Positions 44,516 to 53,527 are shown, numbered from the stretch's first letter. The stretch: 64,000 nt of DNA from Actinoalloteichus caeruleus DSM 43889 (GCF_000429185.2 NZ_AUBJ02000001.1:1922001-1986000); one strand, 5' to 3'. The notes: generated by a model not told the origin, from the letters alone. Numbers and translations: made by a program.

Positions 44516-44803
44516 CTCGCCTCACTCGATGGTGACTCCTCCCCAGCCTTCCGGCGGCCCGAAACACCACCAGATCAGCATGCCGAACCGGCGAAGGCCG
44601 CCGGGAAGGTGCCCACCGGCCCCGGTGCTCGACCGCCTCAAGCGTAGTGGTCGCCCACCTCTCCCCCATCGCTCGTTCGATACCATCCGCGCATGAGCAC
44701 TTCCTGAGGACACGGTTCCGCACCGTCACCACCACTCGCGTCCGTGGGCCGTCTCCGGCCGGACGTGGGAGCCCGTTCGTCCACTTCAGGGAGGAGTCCC
44801 ACC

Positions 44804-45664
44804 ATGCCCCACACCGAACCGACCGCCCTCGCCCGCCGCATCGACCGACTGCGCGAGGTGGCGCACGCGGAGCCCCGGCTCGACGGCGTGCTGCTGTACG
44901 GGTCCTGGACCCTGGGGGAGGCTGACGCCTACTCCGACGTGGAGGCCTACCTGTTCGTCCGTGACGCGGACGTCGCGGACTTCGACGGGGTGGAGTTCGC
45001 CGCCCGCCTCGGCCCGTTGGCCTACTCCTACGAGAACCAGTTCGGGGTCCTCACCGTCGTTTTCGACGATCTGATGCGTGGCGAGTTCCACGTGACGGCC
45101 TCGGGTGCGGGCGTGGAGCAGGTGCGCGGCTGGCGGGGGATGATCCACCTGCCCGACACCGAGCGTGCCGTGGTGTTGGACCGGGACGGGCGGCTCACGT
45201 CGGCGGCGCGCACGCTCGCCGAGTTCCAGCCGCCGGAGCCGGTAGGGACGGCGTCGCACCTGGTGGGTGAGCTGACGAACTGGACGTTGATGGAGGCTCA
45301 CCTGTTGGCGCGGGGTGAGACGGCGCGGGCGCATGCCTGGGCGCAGTTCATGGTGGCGCCGGCGCAGTTGAAGTTGTGCCGGTTGCTCCGGGACTCGACC
45401 CGGCACTGGTTGACGCCGAGCCGGGCTGTGGAGCAGGACCTGCCGGCGGCCGACGTCGAGCGTTACCGGGCCACCACGTCCGCCGCCGAGCCGGCTTCGG
45501 TGTTGGCGGCGGCGGTGCGGTCGTGGCGGTGGACCCGGGAGTTGGCGGCCGAGGCGGAGGCGCGGTGGTCGATCAGCGTGCCCACCGAGTTGCACGGGCG
45601 GATCGCGGCGTTGTTGGCGGACCTGGAGGCCGGCGCCGGGTGGCCCGGGCCGGCCGTCGGCTAG
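44804..45664 (+). CDS. Lincosamide nucleotidyltransferase-like protein
   Basis: This 286-residue protein follows Lnu(F)/LinB-type enzymes along its length: the nucleotidyltransferase motif LLYGSWTLGEADAYSDVEAYLF with G-S and D-x-E metal ligands, then LAYSYENQFGVLTVVFDDLMRGEFH, GWRGMIHLPDTERAVVLDRDGRLT, and the C-terminal WLTPSRAVEQDLPAADVERY. Known relatives inactivate lincosamides by adenylylation. ATG 44804 follows GGGAGGAG. It sits just beyond leader 2. Resistance is inferred from similarity; another aminated substrate is possible. Confidence 0.78.
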   Translation: MPHTEPTALARRIDRLREVAHAEPRLDGVLLYGSWTLGEADAYSDVEAYLFVRDADVADFDGVEFAARLGPLAYSYENQFGVLTVVFDDLMRGEFHVTASGAGVEQVRGWRGMIHLPDTERAVVLDRDGRLTSAARTLAEFQPPEPVGTASHLVGELTNWTLMEAHLLARGETARAHAWAQFMVAPAQLKLCRLLRDSTRHWLTPSRAVEQDLPAADVERYRATTSAAEPASVLAAAVRSWRWTRELAAEAEARWSISVPTELHGRIAALLADLEAGAGWPGPAVG

Positions 45665-45687
45665 CGGTCCGCCCCGCGAGGACGACC

Positions 45688-47004
45688 TCAGTCCTCGTCC
45701 TCCTCGGCGGGTCGTGACCGCCGCAGGGGGGTGACGAGGATGCGGGAGACGCGGCGGCCGTCGAGGGCGCGCACGGTGAAGCGGTGGTGGAGGGCTTCGA
45801 CGCTGTCGCCCTCCCGGGGTAGGCGGTTGAACAGGGCGACGACGTAGCCGGCGAGGGTGTCGAAGGGGCCGTCGGGCAGGGTGAGGCCGGTCTGTTCCTC
45901 CACCTCGGTGCGGTGCAGCAGTCCGTCGACCTCGACGGAGCCTTCGGGGGATCGCCGGGAGGGGACGGCGCCGGGGTCGTACTCGTCGTAGATCTCGCCG
46001 ACGACCTCCTCGACGAGGTCCTCGACGGTGACGATGCCGTCGGTGCCGCCGTACTCGTCGATGACCATGGCGAGGTGCCCGCCCTTGCGGCGCATCTGGG
46101 AGAGCGCGGCCAGCACCGGTTTGCTGCCGGGGAAGGCCGCGACGGGGCGGGCGATGTCGGCGAGGGTCCGGCCTTGGGGGTCCTCGCCGTCGACGACGGC
46201 GAGCAGGTCGCGGACGTGGACGAAGCCGACGACGTCGTCGGGGGACTCGCGGATCACCGGGTAGCGGGAGTGGGGTTTGCCGCGCATGAGGCGGACCGCG
46301 TCGGGCAGGGGGAGGTCGGCGTCGAGGAACTCGACCTCGGTGCGGGGGATCATGACCTCGCTGAGGACGCGGTCGCCGACGGCGAAGGCGTCGTCGAGCA
46401 GGCGGCGTTCCTCCACGGTCAGCTGTTCGTTGGTGCGGACCATGTCCCGCAGTTCCTCCTCCCCCACCTTCTCCTCGGCGGCCTGCGGGTCGATGCCCAT
46501 GAGGCGGACCACGGCGTTGGTGGAGCGGGAGAGCAGCCAGATCAGGGGGCGGAAGACGGTGGCGAGGCGGTCGAGGACGCCGGCGGTGAACAGCGCCACC
46601 CCTTCGGACTTCTGGAGGGCGAGGCGCTTGGGGGCGAGTTCGCCGAGGACCAGGGACAGGTAGGAGACGAAGAGGGTGACCAGGACCAGCGCGAGGGTGG
46701 CGGCGAGGCCGGCGGGCAGTCCCCAGTCGGCGAGGTAGGGCTCGAGGCGGACGGCGATGGTGGCGCCGCCGTAGCCGGAGGCGAAGAACCCGGTGAAGGT
46801 GACGCCGATCTGCACGGCGGAGAGGAAGCGGTTGGGGTCGGAGCGGAGCCTGGCCAGTCGCTTCCCCCGGTTGCCCCGGGTGGCGGCGAGTCTGTCGACC
46901 TGGCTGTCGCGCAGCGACACCAGCGCGATCTCGGAGGCGGCGAAGTAGCCGCCGGCGAAGACGAAGAGCAGAACCAGCGCGAGATTCGTCGCGACACTGT
47001 CCAT
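45688..47004 (-). CDS. CNNM/HlyC-CorC family membrane protein with CBS pair
   Basis: This 438-residue protein has an N-terminal CNNM/DUF21 domain with four membrane segments (LVLLFVFAGGYFAASEIALVSL, LALVLVTLFVSYLSLVLGELAPKRLAL), two CBS domains (VMIPRTEVEFLDADLPLPDAV; HLAMVIDEYGGTDGIVTVEDLVEEVVGEI) and a C-terminal CorC_HlyC domain. Members are linked to Mg2+ or Co2+ transport, although often still called hemolysins. It stands alone in its transcript. Confidence 0.92.
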   Translation of the reverse strand: MDSVATNLALVLLFVFAGGYFAASEIALVSLRDSQVDRLAATRGNRGKRLARLRSDPNRFLSAVQIGVTFTGFFASGYGGATIAVRLEPYLADWGLPAGLAATLALVLVTLFVSYLSLVLGELAPKRLALQKSEGVALFTAGVLDRLATVFRPLIWLLSRSTNAVVRLMGIDPQAAEEKVGEEELRDMVRTNEQLTVEERRLLDDAFAVGDRVLSEVMIPRTEVEFLDADLPLPDAVRLMRGKPHSRYPVIRESPDDVVGFVHVRDLLAVVDGEDPQGRTLADIARPVAAFPGSKPVLAALSQMRRKGGHLAMVIDEYGGTDGIVTVEDLVEEVVGEIYDEYDPGAVPSRRSPEGSVEVDGLLHRTEVEEQTGLTLPDGPFDTLAGYVVALFNRLPREGDSVEALHHRFTVRALDGRRVSRILVTPLRRSRPAEEDED

Positions 47005-47087
47005 CCCTGGAATTCTCACAGGGTTGGGGTGTTCTGGCAGATCAGCGCGACGTTTCCGGTGGGCGTGCCAACCGGGGCCGAGATGCG

Positions 47088-47118
47088 GGCGGCCCGCCCC
47101 GGGGTGGGGCGGGCCGCC
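47088..47118 (-). terminator. Perfect 13-bp hairpin after the ABC importer operon
   Basis: Arms GGCGGCCCGCCCC (47088-47100) and GGGGCGGGCCGCC (47106-47118) with a 5-nt loop lie 45 bp past the last permease stop. Confidence 0.7.
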
Positions 47119-47162
47119 GTGCCCGGTGGTTCGACGTGCGTCCCTCCCGGGGCGGGGTGGGG

Positions 47163-47939
47163 TCAGCCGCCGAATCGCTCGGTGAGTTTGCGTTCGATGA
47201 GCCCCACCAGGGTGTAGAGGGCCCAGCCGATCGCGGAGAGCAGGATGAGGCAGATCATGACGACCTGGATGTCGTCGTTGTCCTGTGCCTGCTTCTCCAG
47301 GTAGCCCAGGCCGGCCTGGGCTCCGATGAACTCGCCGATGACGGCGGCGGTGACGGCCTGGAGCACGCCGACCCGCAGGCCCGCCGCGAGGGCGGGCAGG
47401 CTGTAGGGCAGGTCGATGAGCAGGGCGCGTCGGCCGCGTCGGATGTTCAGGACGTCGGCGAGGTCGTGCATGGTGGAGGGCATGCCTCGGAGCTTGCCGA
47501 CCATGTTGATGAGCACCGGGTAGAAGGTCACCAGGGTGATCAGGGTGATCTTGGATCCGATGCCCAGGCCCAGCCAGAGGACGATGAGCGGGGCGATGGA
47601 GATCTTCGGCGTCACCTGGATGACGACGATGATCGGCATGAGCAGTCGTTCGATCCAGCCGACTCGGACGAAGAGCACCGCGAGGGCGATGCCGATGACC
47701 GAGCCGAGGGCGACTCCCTGGAGCACCTCGGCGAGGGTCTGCTGGAGGTGGATGCTCAGCCCGCCGGCCTGCCACAGGGACACGGCTCGGGTGACGAGCT
47801 GCCCGGGGCTGGGCAGCACGTAGGAGGGCAGGCCGGAGAAGGCGGCCAGTGCCCACCACAGGCCGACGCCGCCGGCGAGGGAGGCCGCGCCGACCAGCAG
47901 GGGCAGGGCGCGGTCGCGGCGCTCAGTTGTCGAGCTCAC
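47163..47939 (-). CDS. ABC importer permease (SsuC/ThiX-like), second
   Basis: This 258-residue BPD-type permease has about six membrane segments and the substrate-side motif APLIVLWLGLGIGSKI typical of SsuC/TauC/ThiX permeases, plus the EAA-type loop GEFIGAQAGLGYL. It overlaps the end of the binding-protein gene. A second, different permease lies upstream of the binding protein, so the transporter may use a permease heterodimer. The neighbouring pyrimidine-type operon suggests a pyrimidine or ureide substrate. Confidence 0.88.
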   Translation of the reverse strand: MSSTTERRDRALPLLVGAASLAGGVGLWWALAAFSGLPSYVLPSPGQLVTRAVSLWQAGGLSIHLQQTLAEVLQGVALGSVIGIALAVLFVRVGWIERLLMPIIVVIQVTPKISIAPLIVLWLGLGIGSKITLITLVTFYPVLINMVGKLRGMPSTMHDLADVLNIRRGRRALLIDLPYSLPALAAGLRVGVLQAVTAAVIGEFIGAQAGLGYLEKQAQDNDDIQVVMICLILLSAIGWALYTLVGLIERKLTERFGG

Positions 47940-48963
47940 GGTGGTCCCTGACCAGGTCGGCGGCGTCGAACGCCTCGTCGATCAGTTCGAACTCGGCCTG
48001 GGAGTCGATGGCCTCCTGCCAGCGGTCGAGGTTGCCGTGGCCGAAGCCGTTCTCCTCGGTGTCGGCGGACTGCCACAGTTCGGCGGCGTAGACGTCGCGG
48101 AGGACCTCGGAGATCTCGTCCTCCTGGCCCTCGAAGGTGGGGGCGTACTTCTCGATGGACATCGCCGTGGACTCGTCGATGTGGTCGATCGTGTACTGGA
48201 GCGCCTCGTCGAGGGCGGCGGTGAAGGAGGCGACGACCTCCGGGGTGTTCTCGACGGTGTCGGGGCTGGTGACGAGGATGTTGCCGAAGGAGGGCAGGTA
48301 CTCGTCGCTGAGGATCTGGCCGACGTCCATCCCGGCGTTCTGGAGGGCGAAGTAGCGCAGTCGGGAGAAGACGATGGCGTCGACCTCGCCGCTCTGGAGG
48401 GCCTGGACGATGGCGCCGGTGCCGATGGTGCGCAGGTCGATGTCGTCGACGGTCAGGTCGGCGCTGTCGAGCATGGCCTGGAGCTGGGCGTAGTTGGGGC
48501 TGCCGAGGTCGGTGACGGCGACGCTGCGGCCTTCCAGGTCGGCGGGGGTCTCGATGCCGCTGTCGTTGGCGAACAGCAGGGCGCCGATGCCCTTCTGGTA
48601 GGTGGTGTGGACGACGTTGGTGCGGACGCCGCTGCCGTAGGCGGTGATGACGGAGTCGCCGTTGGGGAAGCCGAAGTCGACGTTGCCGGCGGCGACGTTC
48701 TGGACGATGTCGGCGCCGTTGGCGTAGGTGAACTCGACGTCGAGGCCTTGGTCGGCGAAGTAGCCCTGTTCCACGGCCTCGTAGAGGGGGGCGTAGTAGG
48801 GGACGGCGGCGCCGTCGATCTGCACGGTGACCGAGGTGGTGCCCTCGTCACCGCCGGTGGTGGTGCCGGCGTTGTCGGCGGGGCTGCATGCGGCGACACC
48901 GCCGAGGGCGGCGGCCAGGCCGAGGGCGGCGACGCCGCGCAGGGAGCGGGGGGAAGGGGACAT
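47923..48963 (-). CDS. NMT1/THI5-like substrate-binding lipoprotein
   Basis: This 346-residue protein has a signal peptide ending in the lipobox GVAAC (C26), so it is anchored outside the membrane. It follows the NMT1/SsuA pattern: AVPYYAPLYEAVEQGYFADQGLDVEFTYANG, VAAGNVDFGFPNGDSVI, and LEGRSVAVTDLGSPNYAQL. The family binds aromatic or heterocyclic substrates such as hydroxymethylpyrimidine precursors, and also sulfonates. ATG 48963 follows AAAGGA. Divergent pyrD/pyrC-like genes favour orotate or another pyrimidine. Confidence 0.88.
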   Translation of the reverse strand: MSPSPRSLRGVAALGLAAALGGVAACSPADNAGTTTGGDEGTTSVTVQIDGAAVPYYAPLYEAVEQGYFADQGLDVEFTYANGADIVQNVAAGNVDFGFPNGDSVITAYGSGVRTNVVHTTYQKGIGALLFANDSGIETPADLEGRSVAVTDLGSPNYAQLQAMLDSADLTVDDIDLRTIGTGAIVQALQSGEVDAIVFSRLRYFALQNAGMDVGQILSDEYLPSFGNILVTSPDTVENTPEVVASFTAALDEALQYTIDHIDESTAMSIEKYAPTFEGQEDEISEVLRDVYAAELWQSADTEENGFGHGNLDRWQEAIDSQAEFELIDEAFDAADLVRDHRELDN

Positions 48964-49004
48964 GGTGGGTCCTTTCGGGACGGGGCGGGTCCGGCCGTCG
49001 CGGG

Positions 49005-49844
49005 TCAGCGGCGCCAGGGCAGTGCCCGGCGTTCGACGAGGCTGACCAGGGCGAAGCCGGTCAGTCCGACGACCACGGTGAGGACGACCGCGGCGATGAG
49101 CTGCGGCGTGTCGTAGGTGCTCCGGCCCTGGACCATGAGGAATCCCAGGCCTTGTTGGGCGGAGATGTACTCGGCGAGGAACGCGCCGGTCATCGCGTCG
49201 ATGACCGCGATCCTGGCGCCGGCGAACAGGGCGGGCAGCGCGGTGGGCAGTTGGACGAGCCGGAAGAACCGGGCGGGTCCGAGGTTGAGGACGCGGCCCA
49301 GTGCCCGTTGGTCGTCGGTGACCTCGCCGAGGCCGAGCATCATCGCGATCATCATGGGGAAGAAGGCGAGCATCACGATGAGCGCGAGCTGGGAGCCGAG
49401 GCCGAGGCCGAACCAGAGGACGAGCAGTGGGGCGAGGGCGATCTTGGGTGCGGCCTGGAGGATGACGACGTAGGGCGCCAGGATCAGGCGGACCGTCCGG
49501 AAGGAGGCGATGACCCAGCCGAGGAGGGAGCCGATGACGATGCCGGCGCCGAGTCCGACGGCGATGTTGCGGACGGTGTAGCCGAGGTGGGGCCACAGTT
49601 CGCCGCTGCTGGCCAGCCGCCACAGGGCGTCGCCGACGCTGAGCGGGTCGGGCAGCAGGTAGGAGGGGACGTCGGCGAGGGTGACGTAGAGCTGCCAGGC
49701 GAGTAGGACCACGGCCAGGTAGGCGGCGGCGACGGTGATCCGGCGCAGCGGGGTTCCCTTGCCGAAGGGGCCGCCGCCGGGTCGGTTGCCGCCGGGCGCG
49801 GGTGGCGGGGTGGCGGCTCCGGTGGTGATCTCGGCGGTGCTCAC
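49005..49844 (-). CDS. ABC importer permease (SsuC/ThiX-like), first
   Basis: This 279-residue permease has a long charged N-terminus, six membrane segments, and motifs APLLVLWFGLGLGSQLAL and AEYISAQQGLGFLMVQG. It is clearly related to the second permease but only moderately similar. GTG 49844 overlaps the ATPase stop by 4 bp; a longer frame upstream runs antisense-like through the ATPase and is rejected. Together with ATPase and binding protein it forms an importer. Confidence 0.88.
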   Translation of the reverse strand: MSTAEITTGAATPPPAPGGNRPGGGPFGKGTPLRRITVAAAYLAVVLLAWQLYVTLADVPSYLLPDPLSVGDALWRLASSGELWPHLGYTVRNIAVGLGAGIVIGSLLGWVIASFRTVRLILAPYVVILQAAPKIALAPLLVLWFGLGLGSQLALIVMLAFFPMMIAMMLGLGEVTDDQRALGRVLNLGPARFFRLVQLPTALPALFAGARIAVIDAMTGAFLAEYISAQQGLGFLMVQGRSTYDTPQLIAAVVLTVVVGLTGFALVSLVERRALPWRR

Positions 49845-50644
49845 GCCAGCTCCCCGCGCAGCATGCCGGCGAACTCGGCGAAGACCGGGAGTTGCCGGGT
49901 GGCGGCGTCGCGGTTCCGGTCGAGGGGGACCTGGTGGACGGAGCGGAGCCGGCCAGGGCGGGGTGACATGACCACGACGCGGTCGGCGAGGTAGGCGGCC
50001 TCCTCGACGCTGTGGGTGACGAAGACGATGGTCTTCCTGGTGGCGGCCCAGATGCGCAGGATGTCGTCGTGGAGCTTGTCCCTGGTGATGGCGTCGAGGG
50101 CGCCGAAGGGCTCGTCCATGAGCAGGATCCGGGGGTCGTAGGCGAGGGCGCGGACGATCGCGACCCGTTGGCGCATGCCGCCGGAGAGTTCCTTGGGGTA
50201 GGACTTGGCGAAGTCGCGCAGTCCGACGAGTTCGAGGAGTTGGTCGACCCGGTCGGTGGGCAGGTCGGAGCGGTCCTTCTGGACCTCGATGCCGAGGGAG
50301 ACGTTGCGGGCGACGGTGCGCCACGGCAGCAGGGCCGGTTCCTGGAAGACGAAGCCGATGTCGCGGCCCGGGCGGGGAGCGCGGGTCCACTCGATGGTGC
50401 CCTCGTAGTCGGTGTCGAGGCCGGCGACCATCCGCAGCAGGGTGGACTTGCCGCAGCCGGAGGGGCCGATGATGGCGATGATCTCGCCGTCGCCGATGTC
50501 GAGGTTGACGTCGTCGAGGGCGCGCACGGAGGCGCCCTTGACGCTGACGTACTCCTTGCTCACACCGCGGATCTCCAGCAGCCGCCTGTGGTCGGTCGCG
50601 GCCGCCTCGGGCGGCGCGGTGTCCTCGTGGGTGTGATGGGTCAC
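49841..50644 (-). CDS. ABC importer ATP-binding protein (SsuB/TauB-like)
   Basis: This 267-residue ATPase has Walker A GPSGCGKSTLLRM, Q-loop FVFQEPALLPWRTV, signature ELSGGMRQRVAIVRAL, Walker B ILLMDEPFGALDAITR and switch VTHSVEEAAYLADRV, all typical of the nitrate/sulfonate/taurine group. GTG 50644 follows GGAG. It is the first gene of the importer operon and shares a promoter region with the divergent pyrimidine-type operon. Confidence 0.93.
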   Translation of the reverse strand: MTHHTHEDTAPPEAAATDHRRLLEIRGVSKEYVSVKGASVRALDDVNLDIGDGEIIAIIGPSGCGKSTLLRMVAGLDTDYEGTIEWTRAPRPGRDIGFVFQEPALLPWRTVARNVSLGIEVQKDRSDLPTDRVDQLLELVGLRDFAKSYPKELSGGMRQRVAIVRALAYDPRILLMDEPFGALDAITRDKLHDDILRIWAATRKTIVFVTHSVEEAAYLADRVVVMSPRPGRLRSVHQVPLDRNRDAATRQLPVFAEFAGMLRGELA

Positions 50645-50940
50645 GGTGGCGGCTCCAGCGGGAGTCAGCCGGTCTGGTCCGGCTCGGATGGTCGAGTCGA
50701 GGATGCACACTAAGCATTTCTTCCGTGTTGCGGAAGTGGTCATCCGGAATTGTTGTTCGCGACGGAGAGTGCCCACTTGGACGACCCTACGAGGCGGCGT
50801 TGATCGTTTGCGCTGTTCGAGGCCCATATTTGACTCTGCACGCACTGTCGGGGACGGAACGTGACTGTTGACTCCCCGTGATGGCGCACCGCACACTGAC
50901 GATTCTGGAAATCGACTTCCGCCTGACAGAAGGAGTCCTG
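50645..50940. promoter_or_regulatory. Divergent promoter region with TTCCG palindrome
   Basis: CTTCCG-TGTTG-CGGAAG (50720-50736) is a perfect inverted repeat, and GGAA-N6-TTCC lies at 50907-50920 just before the nucleoside phosphorylase start. Such TTCC/GGAA sites are common for IclR-family regulators, and an IclR gene is third in the plus-strand operon. Joint control of import and catabolism is likely. Confidence 0.5.
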
Positions 50941-51720
50941 GTGCCTCGCAGCGCTGCCGACCCGTGGCTCGACGGACGGCCCCCGCACCTGCCGTGCGGG
51001 CCCGGTGACCTGCCCGAGGTGTGCCTGCTGCCCGGGGACCCGGCCAGGGTGGACCGGGCGGCGGCCGTGCTCGACGACTTCCGCGTGCTGGGCCAGAACC
51101 GCGAGTTCCGCGTGGGCGTCGGCCGGCGGGGCGAGGTCGAGGTGGGGGTGTGCTCCACCGGCATCGGTGGCCCCTCCACCGAGATCGCGCTGGTGGAGCT
51201 GGCCCGGCTGGGCGTGCGGACGGTGCTGCGGACCGGGGGCATGGGGGCGCTGTCGGCGCGGATCGCGCCCGGTGACCTGTGCGTGGTCACCGAGGCGGTC
51301 CGCGAGGGCGGGGCCGCCTCCTGGTACGCCGACCCCGAGGTGCGGGCGCTGTCCAGCCCCGAGGTGCGCACCGCCCTGGCAGCGACCGCCGACCGGGCGG
51401 GGGAACGGGCGCACGGCATCACCGTGCTCTCCTGCGACTCCTACTACGTCGGGGAGGGCCGCCCGGTGCCCGGGCTGGAGGACAGGGCCGCGCGCCGCTT
51501 CGCCCAGGTCGAGGCGCTCGGGGTGGACGCGATGGACATGGAGTGCGAGACGGTGCTCGCCGTGGGCGCGGCCGTGGGGCTGCGGGTCGGGGGCCTGCTG
51601 GTCGCCCACGCCTCCCGGGCCACCGACAGCTGGTTGGAGGACTACGAGCCGGCGCAGTTGCGGATGCTGCGGGTGGCGGCGGACGCGGCGGCGCGGCTGA
51701 GCTCGGAGGGCCAGCGGTGA
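50941..51720 (+). CDS. Nucleoside phosphorylase (uridine phosphorylase-like)
   Basis: This 259-residue NP-I family enzyme has CLLPGDPARVDRAAAVLDDF near the N-terminus, GVCSTGIGGPSTEIALVELARLGVRTVLRTGGMGAL, and the ribose-binding MDMECETVLAVG motif. It releases a base and ribose-1-phosphate from a nucleoside. GTG 50941 follows AGAAGGAG; a longer frame starts at 50878. As the first gene before a PyrD-like enzyme it may free orotate or uracil from a nucleoside such as orotidine or uridine. Confidence 0.85.
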   Translation: MPRSAADPWLDGRPPHLPCGPGDLPEVCLLPGDPARVDRAAAVLDDFRVLGQNREFRVGVGRRGEVEVGVCSTGIGGPSTEIALVELARLGVRTVLRTGGMGALSARIAPGDLCVVTEAVREGGAASWYADPEVRALSSPEVRTALAATADRAGERAHGITVLSCDSYYVGEGRPVPGLEDRAARRFAQVEALGVDAMDMECETVLAVGAAVGLRVGGLLVAHASRATDSWLEDYEPAQLRMLRVAADAAARLSSEGQR

Positions 51721-52727
51721 CCGCCGTCACGACGGGTCCGCGTCCGGTCGGTGACCCGCCGGCCGGGGAGGACGCCCGCGCCCGGTTCTTCGCCGCCGCC
51801 CCGGCCCCCGAGGGCGGCGCGGCCCCCGACCTGCGGGTCCGGCTGGGCTCGCTGACCCTGCGCAACCCGGTGATGCCCGCCTCCGGGTGCTTCGGGCCGG
51901 AGCTGGCCCCGCTGGTGCCCACGTCCGAGATCGGCGCCACCGTCACCAAGACCGTGTTCGCCCGGCGGCGTGGCGGCAACCCGACCCACCGGTTGACCGA
52001 GACCCCGATGGGCATGATCAACAGCGTGGGCATCCCGAGCCTGGGCACCGACGGGTTCGTCCGCGAGATGCTGCCCCGCTACCGGGCGATGGCCGCCCCG
52101 GTGATCGTCAGCGTCGGCGGTCTGGCCGTGGGCGAGTACCTCACCGTCATGGACGAACTGGCGGGGGCGCGGTTCGACGGGGTCGAGGTGAACGTGTCGT
52201 GCCCGAACCTCGAACACGGCGGCCTGGACATCGGCACCGATCCGGACGCGGTCGCCCGCGTCGTCTCCGGGGTCGTCGCCCGCACCGACGTTCCCGTGCT
52301 GGTCAAGCTCACCCCGATGGTGTCCTCCATCGCCGAGGTGGCCCGCGCCGCCGAGGAGGCCGGCGCGACCGCGTTGACCGTGGCCAACTCCTTCCCCGGC
52401 ATGACCCTGGACCCCCGGACCCGCCGGCCCGTCCTGGGCAACCGGGTCGGCGGGGTGTCCGGGCCCGCCGTCAAACCCCTCGCCCTCCGGCTCACCTGGG
52501 CCACCGCCGAAGCGGTGGGTGTTCCGGTGATCGGTTGTGGTGGTATCTCCACCGTGGACGATGCGCTCGACTTCCTGGCCGTCGGCGCCACCGCCGTCCA
52601 GGTCGGCACGGCGCACTTCGCCCGGCCGTTCGTCATGGCCGAGATCGCCCGCGGGCTCGCGGCGCGGTGCGCGGCGGCGGATGCCACCCGACTGACCGAC
52701 TACGTCCGGACCCTGGGGGAGACATGA
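51717..52727 (+). CDS. Dihydroorotate dehydrogenase class 1B-like protein
   Basis: This 336-residue flavoprotein has the class 1 layout: NPVMPASGCFG, the loop GNPTHRLTETPMGMINSVGIPSLG, the catalytic cysteine in VNVSCPNLEHGG, VLVKLTPMVSSI, and the FMN phosphate site VIGCGGISTVDDALDFLAVGATAVQVGTAHF. Class 1B enzymes pair with an FAD/2Fe-2S subunit (PyrK), and such a gene is four genes downstream. The start overlaps the phosphorylase stop. Lack of carAB, pyrB and pyrF nearby suggests a catabolic rather than biosynthetic role. Confidence 0.87.
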   Translation: MTAVTTGPRPVGDPPAGEDARARFFAAAPAPEGGAAPDLRVRLGSLTLRNPVMPASGCFGPELAPLVPTSEIGATVTKTVFARRRGGNPTHRLTETPMGMINSVGIPSLGTDGFVREMLPRYRAMAAPVIVSVGGLAVGEYLTVMDELAGARFDGVEVNVSCPNLEHGGLDIGTDPDAVARVVSGVVARTDVPVLVKLTPMVSSIAEVARAAEEAGATALTVANSFPGMTLDPRTRRPVLGNRVGGVSGPAVKPLALRLTWATAEAVGVPVIGCGGISTVDDALDFLAVGATAVQVGTAHFARPFVMAEIARGLAARCAAADATRLTDYVRTLGET

Positions 52728-53527
52728 GCGTCGACAAGCCGATGCAGGTGGTGGTGCGCGCCCTGGACGTGCTCACCGCGTTGAGCAACGCCCGGGGCGG
52801 CAGGACCCTCCAGGACCTGCACGAGGAGCTCGACATCCCGCTCGGCAGCATGCACCGCGTCCTGTCCACCCTGACCCAGCAGGGCTTCGTCAGCCGGTCC
52901 CGGGTGAACAAGCGGTACTTCATCGGCCCGGCGGCCCGCGCGCTGTCCGCGCAGCGCTCCCACGGTGGCAGCCCGCTCGTGGTGCCCCCGGCGGCGCTGG
53001 CCCAGGCCGGTGAGGAGAGCGGGGAGACGGTGTTCCTCACCGAGATGATCGGGGAGCTGCCCGTCTGCGTGGCCCTGGTGGAGGCCCGGCACCCGCTCCG
53101 GCTGTTCGTGCGGATCGGGCAGGAGATGCCGTTGCACGCGGCCGCCGCCAGCCGCTCCATCCTGGCCCACCAGCCCGAGGACGTGGTGCGCACCCTGCTC
53201 GCGGGCACCTCGATGACCGGGTTCACCGCCGACACCCCGCGCACCGTGGCCGAGGTCCTCGACCACCTGGCGGTGGTCCGGGACCGGGGCTACGACGTGT
53301 GCGACGACGAACTCGACCGGGACGTGTGGGCGGTGTCCGCTCCGCTGCTCGCCGCCGACGGGTCCGTCACCTCCAGCGTCACCCTGGCCGCGGCCGGTTC
53401 CCGGATGAGCGACCCGCTCACCCGGGCCCGCGCGACGGAGATCGTGCTGCGCGCGGCCAGGGAGATGTCCTTCGACCTGGGGTGGTCCGGCGAGGACGTC
53501 GCCCATTCCACGCAGAGAGGAACCTGA
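52724..53527 (+). CDS. IclR family regulator
   Basis: This 267-residue regulator has the N-terminal winged HTH (TLQDLHEELDIPLGSMHRVLSTLTQQGFVSR) and the C-terminal GAF-like effector domain (PLRLFVRIGQEMPLHAAAASRSILAH). IclR proteins typically control local catabolic operons. The ATG overlaps the PyrD-like stop. Being inside the operon, it probably controls both this operon and the divergent importer through the TTCCG palindrome. Confidence 0.9.
   Translation: MSVDKPMQVVVRALDVLTALSNARGGRTLQDLHEELDIPLGSMHRVLSTLTQQGFVSRSRVNKRYFIGPAARALSAQRSHGGSPLVVPPAALAQAGEESGETVFLTEMIGELPVCVALVEARHPLRLFVRIGQEMPLHAAAASRSILAHQPEDVVRTLLAGTSMTGFTADTPRTVAEVLDHLAVVRDRGYDVCDDELDRDVWAVSAPLLAADGSVTSSVTLAAAGSRMSDPLTRARATEIVLRAAREMSFDLGWSGEDVAHSTQRGT

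Noticed and set aside
43518-44520. Insertion-sequence or transposon ends around array 2
   Set aside because: No transposase remnant, terminal inverted repeats or target duplication could be seen; the inverted similarity with array 1 is fully explained by repeats and leader.
48964-49623. Extension of the binding-protein frame upstream of ATG 48963
   Set aside because: It overlaps the first permease and would remove the signal peptide from the N-terminus.
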